A stretch of 64,000 bases of DNA from Parabacteroides sp. PH5-46 (GTDB taxonomy: Bacteria; Bacteroidota; Bacteroidia; Bacteroidales; Tannerellaceae): NCBI RefSeq assembly GCF_029892785.1, contig NZ_JARXXA010000002.1:310001-374000 (forward strand). The letters are read 5' to 3'. The position numbers and the translations under genes were made by a program. A model generated the notes under the pieces. That model had not been told where the DNA came from. It saw only the letters and a list, made by a program, of their open reading frames with translations, and made no database searches. This document shows, piece by piece, positions 1 through 9,167 of this stretch; position 1 is the first letter of the stretch, and the number at the start of each line of letters is the position of its first letter.

Positions 1-1407
1 ACGTACTTGCGGAATAAGAATATCCCGGTCTATCGTGCCATATCTTCCGAAATCGTTTACCAAGGCCTTCAAATCGGTACAGCGCAGTTCGGCAATATCA
101 GCGATTTTATCGGGGATGGCTTTCAGCAGGCTGCTGGTAATTACAATATCTTTTCCTTTTTGTAATTGTGTCTTTATCTTAGAAATAATCTGTTCGTCGT
201 ATTTGGCTTGTTCGGTTAATAAAACAACCTTTTGATCGGTGGGGAACTCAGAATACATATCCATTGGAAGCCCGATCATCCCCAGGTAGTTTTGCAGAAA
301 ATCATCACCCAACGAGTGGTATGGCTTGTATGATTTAATGCCGATGGGATTTCCCAGCTTATAAACAAACTTGTCGATTTGTTCGAATGTAATGCCTGCT
401 GCACGAGCCAAAGTAGTCGGTTTTACCGTTTGTCCGTTTGCTAATTGGATAGGCTTCATCATCTCATCGAAATCAAAGCTGGTGCCTTGTCCTTGCCAGG
501 GGGTACGGTGTTGAGGACGTATGCTTACTCCCAGTAATTGGTTATAGGCAAATAGGATCATCTCCGGTGTTTTGGAAAACATGGTAAGCCATAGCTGTTC
601 GGCATAACGATCCATTCCCATATGAGAGCCTCCTGAATCTACCCAACCGCCGAAGTTATGACCCGGACGGAGGTTTTCGAAATAACGAATGATGTTATAG
701 CTCAGGTAATTCTGCAAATGCTGATCGCCGCCTGGATCACGTGTTTCCGTACCGGTCCATACCCCGTCAAAGAGATGTGGCCCGTTCTTCAGGTCAAATC
801 CCAGTCCCTGGAAATGGTCGTACCAGTTCGGATACTTGATAATAACCTTTACATTTGGATTTACCTTCTTTGATGGTTTCATGATCAGGTTCTGTCCGGC
901 TTCCGTCATCAGCTTAAGTCGGTAATCCGTCCAGCTTTGCGTTCCTTTTGCCTTAATCTCAATATCTGATTTACAACTGGTAAAAAAGAAATCGTCGAGG
1001 ATATAATCGTCGAAATGCTTGGCTGTATGTTCGGCTATCTCTTGAACTAACTTGCGATGTTCCGGGTTTGAGTAACAGAATGTTTCAAAGCTATTTGCCT
1101 CATTGATCGTATAGGTGATACCTCCACCGGTTTCAATTCCCCTGTCGTGAAAGAATTTCTTTGCTTGTTCCAGCGTTTCGCTCGGTACGATCAATAGGTC
1201 ACGGTGTGTTTCCAGATAAATTTTATCGACCTTAATCTGCTGGGAAATAATGTTCCAGGTAGAATCAAGCCAATGTAAATCTTTCATCTTCTCGACTTCA
1301 TAGGCACGTGTGTAAACCGAAACCTTGAAGCTCCTGTAATTGCCTGCATGTAAACTAAGTAACAGGCACGTGGTCATTAGTGGTATTAAAATAAGTTTCT
1401 GTTTCAT
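1..1407 (-). CDS. Secreted GH42-like putative glycoside hydrolase (3' end beyond window)
   Basis: Open reading frame from an ATG at 1407 that stays open to base 1, giving about 469 residues with the C-terminus missing. It starts with a Sec signal peptide (MKQKLILIPLM, cleavage likely after LLSLHA). Around residues 130-140 an acidic stretch DDYILDDFFF resembles a TIM-barrel beta-strand with active-site carboxylates. Around residues 390-440 (KVVLLTEQAKYDEQIISKI, then KDIVITSSLL) it looks like the amidotransferase-like domain that follows the barrel in GH42-type enzymes. It is the fourth gene after susC, 59 bp behind the GH9 gene, so a role in the same glycan pathway is inferred. I cannot name the family with certainty; it could be an uncharacterised barrel protein. 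Confidence 0.6.
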   Translation of the reverse strand, partial: MKQKLILIPLMTTCLLLSLHAGNYRSFKVSVYTRAYEVEKMKDLHWLDSTWNIISQQIKVDKIYLETHRDLLIVPSETLEQAKKFFHDRGIETGGGITYTINEANSFETFCYSNPEHRKLVQEIAEHTAKHFDDYILDDFFFTSCKSDIEIKAKGTQSWTDYRLKLMTEAGQNLIMKPSKKVNPNVKVIIKYPNWYDHFQGLGFDLKNGPHLFDGVWTGTETRDPGGDQHLQNYLSYNIIRYFENLRPGHNFGGWVDSGGSHMGMDRYAEQLWLTMFSKTPEMILFAYNQLLGVSIRPQHRTPWQGQGTSFDFDEMMKPIQLANGQTVKPTTLARAAGITFEQIDKFVYKLGNPIGIKSYKPYHSLGDDFLQNYLGMIGLPMDMYSEFPTDQKVVLLTEQAKYDEQIISKIKTQLQKGKDIVITSSLLKAIPDKIADIAELRCTDLKALVNDFGRYGTIDRDILIPQVR

Positions 1408-1466
1408 AAGTTCATTTTTTAAAAGATTTACGACTTGATTCTTACCTGGAAATATTTTCTATCTAT

Positions 1467-3986
1467 TTAGTTATTCTTCAATATTTTTTGTGCAGCCAGT
1501 ACCATGTACATGAAATAAGAGGCTTCCCCTCCCAAGCAATATTCCTGCTCCTGCCAGATGAATGGGAAGTCGTACAACTCAGGCAAATCCGGACGAATAA
1601 GTACGGTTCCCGGAATAACGCCTCCCGGAATATGCGACCAGTCTGCCCGATTCACCCCATAAGCTGTTGTGGCAGATTTTACTCCTACGCCGGAAACAAA
1701 AGAGGTAGTATTAGATCCCGGATGACAACCCAGAATGAAGTTTACAGCATTGAAGATGTAATCAGGTTTGAATAGATCCGGATAGGCATCCTGATAGAAG
1801 CAGTAATAATACCCCATACTTTGAACATCCCAGGAGCCGGAGGTTCTGTTTCCCCTGTCGGGAGGAAGCCCATAAGGCGATCTGGAGGCCAGTTCAGTAT
1901 AGTTTTCTAATACACTGGGGAGTGCTTTTCTGATAGCAGCAGAGAATTTCTTATCTTTTACTGCATTGTCGAAACGACCGATAAACCAGCAACGTCCAAT
2001 GTTTTGTGCGATATACTCTCTTTCTGAAAGCACATAGTCCTTATATTCTTTTTCTCCTGTAGCCAGATATAGTTCTACAGCGGCATGTATTTTTGCGCTC
2101 TTGCTACGTTCGTCTATGCGTGTAACCTGATACAGTTCTTTCGAAATATTCAGGCAATGATTACTTAATGTATCATTGAAGTTCTTCAATACCCGGTATA
2201 CTGCAGCCAGTTGGGCAGCTGTAGTCATTTCCCTTCTGGGATTGTCTTCTGTGAAGACCCAGCGGTCGTCATCATTTCCGCTAACATTATCGGTATGAGC
2301 GCTGGCATCTCCCAGGTGGGTGTATTGACGTACGGTATTGCAGATAATGCCCCGGTAAAGGCGTCCTAAAGCCTGATAGCCGGCTACGATGGATAGAGCG
2401 CCATGTTCAATTTGCTGCAAGATGTCCGGTTTTCCGTCAGGTTGATGGATCTCTGTAATGCGTGTTTGCTGGTTGATCGATGTTTCATCCCAGTAATCAA
2501 TCCCGAAGTTTTCCTGGGCAAGAGAAAGGATATACGCCTCTCCGGCCTGGGATTCAATACGCAAATCATAGTCTCCGGCATCGTGCCATCCTCCGATATT
2601 CAGTCCGGGAACAAGATCTCCCGGTTTGTATTTAGTTAGTGTGGAAGGCCCTTGTACATAGCCGTCAATATGATTCAGGTCTACCGGAGCCATCTTGGCG
2701 TCATCTGTGTGGCAGAAGTCATGCCATACCCGGTATTTTTCATTGACCCGCATGTGGCACATCTGTACAGGCAGGAAGTATTCCAGCATGGGCTGCCATA
2801 CGCCCCAATCATAAATGTCGTTTGAAATGCGGAAGGTATTAGACTTGGATTCTCCGTATACTACCTGATATAAGCCTTCTTCCTTTATAGAAGAGAAGTC
2901 AAAGTGTAGATAGTTATAGCGAAGGAACTTACCCCATTTGGAGGGAGCAGATTTCAATGCCACTTCCCTTCCTTTTCCTGTTATTTTGTACAAGACAGGT
3001 TCCTGTATATTGCTGTCGCGATCATCTAACTCAATAACAGCCACCTTCGGCTGGTTCGGATGATACCCAATCTGGGATGTTTGCACAATCGGCGTGTACA
3101 TCCAGTCTTTTTGGATCTGAGGGGTGATGACCCACTCGATGGCTCCTTTGGAAACACCTGCCGGTATTTCTGTCCGTAAGATAAACCATCCGTTATTGTG
3201 ATTCATTCGTCCGTCATAAAGAACAAGGTCTCCTTTGCGTGATTCGAAGGTTATCTTGCTATATGGATCGTCAGGGTTGAGAACAAATTGCTTACCTCTG
3301 GCAAAGGGACTTGCTATTATGTCGTCGGCTACCATTGGGCTGTATGTTCCATCCCCTAATAAATGTTTTACATCTGCTTTCCCATTTGGGTTGAAATCGC
3401 CGATGTGTTTCGTGTTGCTCTCCTGAGCTAATGTTGGTCCGTAAGGTTGAGAAGGGAAGATGCCTGTTTTGCTGTCGAGTATCCATGGCTTTCCCATTAA
3501 TATTCCGGGGAATAGTTCGAGGTTAAACCCGATTTTACCGGCAAATCTTTCCGGAACGGGGGTATCGAGATCTACGGTTACAATTATATTCTCACCCTCT
3601 CCTTTTACATTGATCGTATAATTAAATGCATAGTCAAGGTAGAGCATCGGATTGAATCCTGCTTTATGTTTCGAGCTGTCCGGGTAACTTAAGGTTACGG
3701 ATATGTTGTTACCGGCTTTGTCTACTGTGCGTTTTCTTAATTTGGGTAAGCCTTGCCATTGTCCTTGAGATACTTCAAAGCGGATATCACCATTTGCCGC
3801 CAGGCGGAAACTATTCATTACGAGCGTTACACCTCCCTGATGGCCTTCCGGGTAAACATCGCTAAACACCATAACGTTGGCTCCTTCATTCTGGAAATAG
3901 TCCGCAGAATTGATTTTAAATCCCTGAGAGTAGAGGCTTAAGGAAGCGATACAAAGACCTACTATGCAAAATGTTTTTTTTATCAT
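1467..3986 (-). CDS. GH9 family endoglucanase with N-terminal Ig-like domain
   Basis: This 839-residue secreted protein has a signal peptide (MIKKTFCIVGLCIASLSLYSQ). Residues 25-290 form an N-terminal beta-rich domain I cannot assign. Residues 298-390 match the cellulase N-terminal Ig-like domain (QIGYHPNQPKVAV). From about 395 it is a GH9 (alpha/alpha)6 barrel. The hallmark GGWHDAGD lies at 465-472, where Asp469 and Asp472 correspond to the nucleophilic-water-activating carboxylates. The C-terminal acid is Glu821 in LGGEASYF. GH9 enzymes invert beta-1,4-glucans such as cellulose, mixed-linkage glucan or xyloglucan. It follows susD after 73 bp that contain a hairpin. No lipobox is visible, so periplasmic placement is likely. 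Substrate is inferred from the GH74 neighbour. Confidence 0.92.
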   Translation of the reverse strand: MIKKTFCIVGLCIASLSLYSQGFKINSADYFQNEGANVMVFSDVYPEGHQGGVTLVMNSFRLAANGDIRFEVSQGQWQGLPKLRKRTVDKAGNNISVTLSYPDSSKHKAGFNPMLYLDYAFNYTINVKGEGENIIVTVDLDTPVPERFAGKIGFNLELFPGILMGKPWILDSKTGIFPSQPYGPTLAQESNTKHIGDFNPNGKADVKHLLGDGTYSPMVADDIIASPFARGKQFVLNPDDPYSKITFESRKGDLVLYDGRMNHNNGWFILRTEIPAGVSKGAIEWVITPQIQKDWMYTPIVQTSQIGYHPNQPKVAVIELDDRDSNIQEPVLYKITGKGREVALKSAPSKWGKFLRYNYLHFDFSSIKEEGLYQVVYGESKSNTFRISNDIYDWGVWQPMLEYFLPVQMCHMRVNEKYRVWHDFCHTDDAKMAPVDLNHIDGYVQGPSTLTKYKPGDLVPGLNIGGWHDAGDYDLRIESQAGEAYILSLAQENFGIDYWDETSINQQTRITEIHQPDGKPDILQQIEHGALSIVAGYQALGRLYRGIICNTVRQYTHLGDASAHTDNVSGNDDDRWVFTEDNPRREMTTAAQLAAVYRVLKNFNDTLSNHCLNISKELYQVTRIDERSKSAKIHAAVELYLATGEKEYKDYVLSEREYIAQNIGRCWFIGRFDNAVKDKKFSAAIRKALPSVLENYTELASRSPYGLPPDRGNRTSGSWDVQSMGYYYCFYQDAYPDLFKPDYIFNAVNFILGCHPGSNTTSFVSGVGVKSATTAYGVNRADWSHIPGGVIPGTVLIRPDLPELYDFPFIWQEQEYCLGGEASYFMYMVLAAQKILKNN

Positions 3987-4004
3987 TTTATGGAAAGGGG
4001 GTTA

Positions 4005-4044
4005 AATAGGGGTAGTCCTATTCACATATCAGGCTACCCCTATT
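4005..4044 (-). terminator. Intercistronic hairpin between susD and the GH9 gene
   Basis: Arms AATAGGGGTAG (4005-4015) and CTACCCCTATT (4034-4044) form a perfect 11-bp stem with an 18-base loop. In the minus-strand transcript no clean T-run follows, so it is more likely an attenuator or mRNA-end stabiliser that keeps susCD transcript above the enzyme gene than a full terminator (inference). Read on the plus strand it is followed by GTTTTTTATTT. Confidence 0.55.
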
Positions 4045-4059
4045 GTTTTTTATTTAGTA

Positions 4060-5760
4060 TTAATATCCCGGATTCTGGTCTTCTCTGCCAATGGCATCAT
4101 TTGTCAGAATTTCCTTTTCAGGAATAGGGAATAGCATCTTGTTAGGATTATGCTCAAATGCACGGTAGATATGCCAGTCATTTAGAGCTTTATCAGGATC
4201 AGCACTTGGATTCACACCCACATTCTTCGGATATTCCTTTTCGATGAATTCATCCAAGAGTCCTGAGCGTTTCAGGTCATAGAAGAAGCTGTACTCCGCA
4301 TTGAATTCATGACGACGTTCCATATTCACGGCAATTAACCAAGGTTCTGCTGCATAGCCTTTATCTGCCTTATACTTTGCATAATATGTCTTGGCATCAG
4401 GAACAGTAACCGTTTCTGTTAGCATAGGTATCGGATACTCCGGATCATTCAGTGTTACCTCAAGATTACCAAAGGCACGTTCGCGGATTTGTTTGATCAT
4501 CTCCCAACCGGTAGCATCGTCTCCTGTGCGGAAGCAGCATTCTGCATAGTCTAACAATACTTCTGCATAACGTAGCGTACGTATAGAAAATGGCTGATTA
4601 ATAGTTGTCCAATAGTCACAAGCCTTGCGCCAATACTTCACACTTGAGATATTAGGCATAAACTCAGAGCCTGTTTTTACAGTTGGGGCGCCATTCGCAC
4701 CAATCGTTTGATCGGTCCATGGGTTCGTTTCGCCAAGGGCTACCATAGAAGCGGCACGGCGACGGTCTCCTTCCTCAAACGAGTAATAACATTCCCATGA
4801 GATAAACAGGGATCCCCAGCCATTGTATTCCATAGACGCACAGTTGTAATTAACCCACATGTAATGGTCTTCCTTCGGATCCCATCCGTTGGTACCTCCC
4901 ATGTTGTTGCCCCAGTCTGACCACATTACTACAGCAAATACGTCTTCAGGAGTCCAGGCGTTTTCAGGATCAAACAGATAGCTGTAGCAAGGTAACAGAG
5001 AATAAGTTCCACTGTCAACGATTTGCTTGAATAAACCTTTAGCTTCGTCATATTTGCCTTGATACATCTTTGCGATAGCCTGATAAGCTAAGCAGAACCC
5101 TTTTGTGATACGTCCATATTCGTTGTTGATTGGTTTCCAGCCCAGGATATTGGCAGCGTAAACCAAGTCTTCTACAATTAAGTCCCATGTGCCGTCTTCT
5201 GTTTCCGGACGAGGTTTTGATGGGGTGTTTGAATAGGTCTCTCCAGTCTGTAGCATGGGGATACGTCCGAAGTTCTTAGCCAGGTTCAGATAGTTCCAGG
5301 CGCGGATAGCACGTGCCTGCGCTTCCAATTCTTTCTTCGATTGTTCTCCTGCTTCAAACAGATGGTTTTCCATATCTTCCAGACCTGCCAGGAATACATT
5401 ACAGCGAGAGATAGCCGTATAATGTCCGATCCATACTTGTTCAAATTCAGCGCTGGAAGCTGTCCAGTCCTGCGTACAGTATGTTTTATCCCAGCCGCTG
5501 GCCTGAGTATCCATGGTTGGGTGATTGGCCAACATGAACTGAGGCTTGAATCCCCACATCGCCAAGTCGGTAGGAGCATTTTTCTTTGTCGGATAGAAGG
5601 TGTCGTAGCATCCGATCAAGCCGGAATTCGCATTTTCTTCACTTTCGAACATCATATCTCCCGGAAGGATGTCGTAATGATCTACTTCCAGATAATCGCT
5701 ACAGGAGTTAGCCGTTAATAGCAACAGTCCTGATAAAATATATATAGATATCTTTTTCAT
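4060..5760 (-). CDS. SusD-like outer-membrane glycan-binding lipoprotein
   Basis: This 566-residue lipoprotein has a lipobox ending TANSC with Cys20, then SDYLEVDHYD as in many SusD/RagB proteins. The helical TPR-like core is visible in stretches such as ARAIRAWNYLNLAKNFGRIP, and the C-terminus ends in the usual LFPIPEKEI... NPGY. SusD proteins cap the SusC transporter on the cell surface and bind the oligosaccharide. The start lies 26 bp behind the susC stop, so the two are one operon. Several aromatic-rich segments (WSDWGNNMGGTNGW, WGSLFISWECYYS) could line a glucan site, but the ligand is inferred from the GH74 and GH9 neighbours only. Confidence 0.95.
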   Translation of the reverse strand: MKKISIYILSGLLLLTANSCSDYLEVDHYDILPGDMMFESEENANSGLIGCYDTFYPTKKNAPTDLAMWGFKPQFMLANHPTMDTQASGWDKTYCTQDWTASSAEFEQVWIGHYTAISRCNVFLAGLEDMENHLFEAGEQSKKELEAQARAIRAWNYLNLAKNFGRIPMLQTGETYSNTPSKPRPETEDGTWDLIVEDLVYAANILGWKPINNEYGRITKGFCLAYQAIAKMYQGKYDEAKGLFKQIVDSGTYSLLPCYSYLFDPENAWTPEDVFAVVMWSDWGNNMGGTNGWDPKEDHYMWVNYNCASMEYNGWGSLFISWECYYSFEEGDRRRAASMVALGETNPWTDQTIGANGAPTVKTGSEFMPNISSVKYWRKACDYWTTINQPFSIRTLRYAEVLLDYAECCFRTGDDATGWEMIKQIRERAFGNLEVTLNDPEYPIPMLTETVTVPDAKTYYAKYKADKGYAAEPWLIAVNMERRHEFNAEYSFFYDLKRSGLLDEFIEKEYPKNVGVNPSADPDKALNDWHIYRAFEHNPNKMLFPIPEKEILTNDAIGREDQNPGY

Positions 5761-5786
5761 ATTTGCTTTATATTTACATAAGATAA

Positions 5787-8700
5787 TTAGAATTGCACAC
5801 TCAACCCGAACGTAAATGTTCTCGGATAAGGATAGCGTCCCTTGTCGAAGCCGGTAAACAATACGTCGGGCTTATTGTCAACGATGTTACCTACTTCAGG
5901 ATCTCCGAATTTGCTGTAGCTGGAGAAGCAGAAGGGATTCTCTACAGAGGCAAAGAGACGGGCGTTTTCCATTTTCAACGGAAGCAATACCGATTTAGGT
6001 AGAGTATATCCTATCTGGATGTTAGCAATCTTCAGGAAGTCGCCGCTTTTGATGTACGCATCAGAAGCCCGTTGGTTCAGGTTCCTGTCCACAATGGTCA
6101 ATCGGCTATAGTCTGTGTTTGTATTTTGCGGAGTCCAGGCCTTGTTTATATATTCCTTTAATGTATTCTGGATACCACCGGTTGTTTTATACAACTGGGT
6201 CATCTTCATAGATGCGTAAGAATAGATGTCCATACCGGCCACGCCATACAGATATACCATAGCATCAAAGTTCTTATAGCCGGCTGTAAGCGTTAATCCG
6301 TAGTTCAATGTTGGGAACCCGTTGCCCAGCACTTCGCGGTCTTCGCCATCTATGTATCCATCGCCATTCAAATCCTTGTATTTATAGTCCCCTGCAGTGG
6401 TGGCTTGTAACTGATATACCTTTATCTCGCCGCCAGTTGCGTCGGATGCCTTTTGGTTCATGGCATCTACTTCTGCCTGAGATTGGAATATGCCCTCTAC
6501 TACATAACCATAGTAAGAACCTACTGCGTATCCGTTCATTGTTATTGAGTGTTGATCCCAGTTATCTCCGTCATCAGAATCACGATAGTAGATAGGATCT
6601 CCTACTTCAATGGCTTCGTTCTTAAGAGTAGATCCGGACAGGCTGGCACCGAAAGTCCAGTCGCCAAAGCGTTTGTTGTAGGCAATATTGAATTCGAAAC
6701 CTTTGTTCTTGATGTGTCCGGCATTGGTATATACTTCGCTGTATCCGGTAGAAGGACGCATGCTACGATACAGAAGCAGGTCTTTAGAGTCGCGGATGAA
6801 GTAGTCTAATGTAATGTTCAAGCTGTTGTTCAGCAAACCGATATCAAGACCAACGTTTGTTTGTGTGTTGGTTTCCCATTTCAGGTTGGTGTCGATTTCT
6901 CTCAGCTGTGCGATACCGGGTACCATTGTATAGTCGCCGGTATATCCGTTGAGCGAACCCCAGTCGTAAGCAACGCGGTTAGACGATAGCTGGGCAACGG
7001 AAAGATTGGTAGCTTCTCCGGCATTACCGGTTTGTCCCCAACCAACACGTAGTTTCAGGTTACTGAAGATATCCAGATTCTTGATGAAGTCTTCTTCAGA
7101 CAGACGCCATGCCAATGCAGCAGAAGGGAATACTCCCCAGCGATTTCCGGAACCAAAGTTGGAAGAGCCGTCACGGCGTACGGTACCTGTCAGAATATAG
7201 CGATCCATCAGTGAGTACATAGCACGTCCGTAATAAGACACGTAGCGAGTCTTAAGACTATACGAACCACCACCGTTACGAGACGCTTGGTCACTGGTCA
7301 ACGATATATCTCTATACGTATCAGACAGGAAGTTATTCGCACTTGCATTTACCGAGTGCCTCCAGTTGTTGCTCACCGTATTACCTGCCATCAGTGTCAG
7401 GTTATGAATGTCGTTGCTCCAGTTATATGTAAAGTAACTCTCCAACGCTACAACGTTTCTCTGATTCTGATTCATATTGAAACTGTTCACAGAGGAAGAA
7501 GAAGGAACACGATAATTCACTGTACGGAATTCGCTTCCATCATACGAATTGAATCGATACGATCCCACAGTGCGGAACGATAAGCCCTTGAATAGTTTCA
7601 GATCCAGATAAGCACTGGCAAGCAAGTTGTTGGAATACCCCGGAGTCTTATCCGCTTCTTTACGAGCGGCGTAGGGGTTGTCCTGACCTTTTTGGATGTC
7701 ACCCTCGCCGGAGGTCTGCATAAATCCATAGTATTTACCATCTACAGCTCTGTCGTTATAGTTGTGGCTGATGAATTCGCCGGTTAGCTCGTCTACGTAG
7801 TCCATAGTCGGCGTTAGGATGGCATAGTTACGCAGGTTTCCTGTAATGTTTCTTTCATTATGCTGGAAAGAAAGGTTACCTCCTACCTCGATGAAGTCTT
7901 TTACCTTATATACAGTGCTGGCGCGAGCTGTCAGGCGAGAATATTTAGTGTCCAGCACGATACCTTCGTTATCTAAATAGCCTACAGAGAAGGTAGACTG
8001 AGTCTTTTCCGTACCTCCGGAAACAGATAGCATGTAGTTCTGTCTGAAGGCAGTCTGAGTCATAACATCTTGCCAGTCTATCGAGCGCAATTTGCCGGTA
8101 TATTCTTCGCCAAAGGCTTTGTTGGTGATGATGGCGCCATCGTTGGCACGTCCCTGACGTACAGAATAGGCAAACAGTTCAGCGTCCGCTACATCCAGCG
8201 ATCCCTGCATGTTCTGGATACCGAAGTTGGCAGAGAAATTAACGTTCGTCTTTCCTTTCTCGCCCCTCTTAGTGGTTACGAGGATTACCCCGTTGGCACC
8301 CTGAGCACCATAAATGGCGGTAGCCGAGGCGTCCTTCAGGATCTCGATACTCTCTACGTCGGCAGGATTGATGAAATCGATGCTGCTACCAACCTGCACA
8401 CCATCTACTACGTATAGAGGGTCTGCTGATCCATTCACTGTGGCAACTCCACGGATACGGATGGTGGCTTCTCCCGAAGGATCACCCGAGGTACGCGTCA
8501 CCAATACACCCGCAGCAGCTCCTTGAAGCCCCTGAGCGATGTTGATCGGATTCCGCTTCATCATCTCTTCTTGGTTTACAGACACTACCGAACCCGAAAT
8601 GTCACTTTTCTTCATCGTACCGTAGCCCACTACTACTACTTCGTCTAGTTTCTCGGCATCTTCACGAAGCACGATGGCGTAGCTGTTGCGCGAGCCGATT

Positions 8701-9017
8701 TTAATCGTTTGCGGCAGGAAACCGATATAAGATACCCTTATATCTGCACCTTCCGCTACATTCAGCTGGAATTTTCCGTCCATGTCACTGATAATACCTG
8801 TTGCGGTACCCACTACAATGATATTGGCTCCCAGGATGGGCTCTCCACTTTCGTCGGTAACGGTACCTGTAATTAGTTTTGACTGTTGTTGGCTGGTCGT
8901 AACATCTGGATTTGCCCTACTGTCGGTTGCCAGAAGTGGCGTTGTACAAAACAGATTGATTAGAAAAGCAAATCCCATTGTCTTTACAAATGGTAAAAAT
9001 TGGATGTGTTTTTTCAT
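5787..9017 (-). CDS. SusC-like TonB-dependent outer-membrane transporter
   Basis: This 1076-residue protein has, in order: a signal peptide; a carboxypeptidase-regulatory-like domain (ITGTVTDESGEPILGANI, about 49-125); a TonB-box/plug start (EKLDEVVVVGYGTMKKSDISGSV); a plug with VDGV and VESIEILKDASATAIYG; and a long C-terminal beta barrel ending FTFGLSVQF with terminal Phe. This is the RagA/SusC architecture. It imports oligosaccharides through the outer membrane with TonB energy and pairs with the downstream SusD. Transcription must start between here and the palindrome array at 9168-9445, because that array ends in a terminator for the upstream GH74 gene. Regulation by the nearby hybrid sensor is inferred. 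Confidence 0.96.
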   Translation of the reverse strand: MKKHIQFLPFVKTMGFAFLINLFCTTPLLATDSRANPDVTTSQQQSKLITGTVTDESGEPILGANIIVVGTATGIISDMDGKFQLNVAEGADIRVSYIGFLPQTIKIGSRNSYAIVLREDAEKLDEVVVVGYGTMKKSDISGSVVSVNQEEMMKRNPINIAQGLQGAAAGVLVTRTSGDPSGEATIRIRGVATVNGSADPLYVVDGVQVGSSIDFINPADVESIEILKDASATAIYGAQGANGVILVTTKRGEKGKTNVNFSANFGIQNMQGSLDVADAELFAYSVRQGRANDGAIITNKAFGEEYTGKLRSIDWQDVMTQTAFRQNYMLSVSGGTEKTQSTFSVGYLDNEGIVLDTKYSRLTARASTVYKVKDFIEVGGNLSFQHNERNITGNLRNYAILTPTMDYVDELTGEFISHNYNDRAVDGKYYGFMQTSGEGDIQKGQDNPYAARKEADKTPGYSNNLLASAYLDLKLFKGLSFRTVGSYRFNSYDGSEFRTVNYRVPSSSSVNSFNMNQNQRNVVALESYFTYNWSNDIHNLTLMAGNTVSNNWRHSVNASANNFLSDTYRDISLTSDQASRNGGGSYSLKTRYVSYYGRAMYSLMDRYILTGTVRRDGSSNFGSGNRWGVFPSAALAWRLSEEDFIKNLDIFSNLKLRVGWGQTGNAGEATNLSVAQLSSNRVAYDWGSLNGYTGDYTMVPGIAQLREIDTNLKWETNTQTNVGLDIGLLNNSLNITLDYFIRDSKDLLLYRSMRPSTGYSEVYTNAGHIKNKGFEFNIAYNKRFGDWTFGASLSGSTLKNEAIEVGDPIYYRDSDDGDNWDQHSITMNGYAVGSYYGYVVEGIFQSQAEVDAMNQKASDATGGEIKVYQLQATTAGDYKYKDLNGDGYIDGEDREVLGNGFPTLNYGLTLTAGYKNFDAMVYLYGVAGMDIYSYASMKMTQLYKTTGGIQNTLKEYINKAWTPQNTNTDYSRLTIVDRNLNQRASDAYIKSGDFLKIANIQIGYTLPKSVLLPLKMENARLFASVENPFCFSSYSKFGDPEVGNIVDNKPDVLFTGFDKGRYPYPRTFTFGLSVQF

Positions 9018-9167
9018 GCTCTTTAATTTAAGTAAAAAATATGTTTACGAAATTATACCTATTTTATGAAATAATAAGGGAAGAATGTTTCACGCAATGG
9101 GGATAAGCGTAAATGGAGGGGGGAGAAATGTCAATTTAACAGGGGTGTTTTGTTCTACCCCGGGAAT

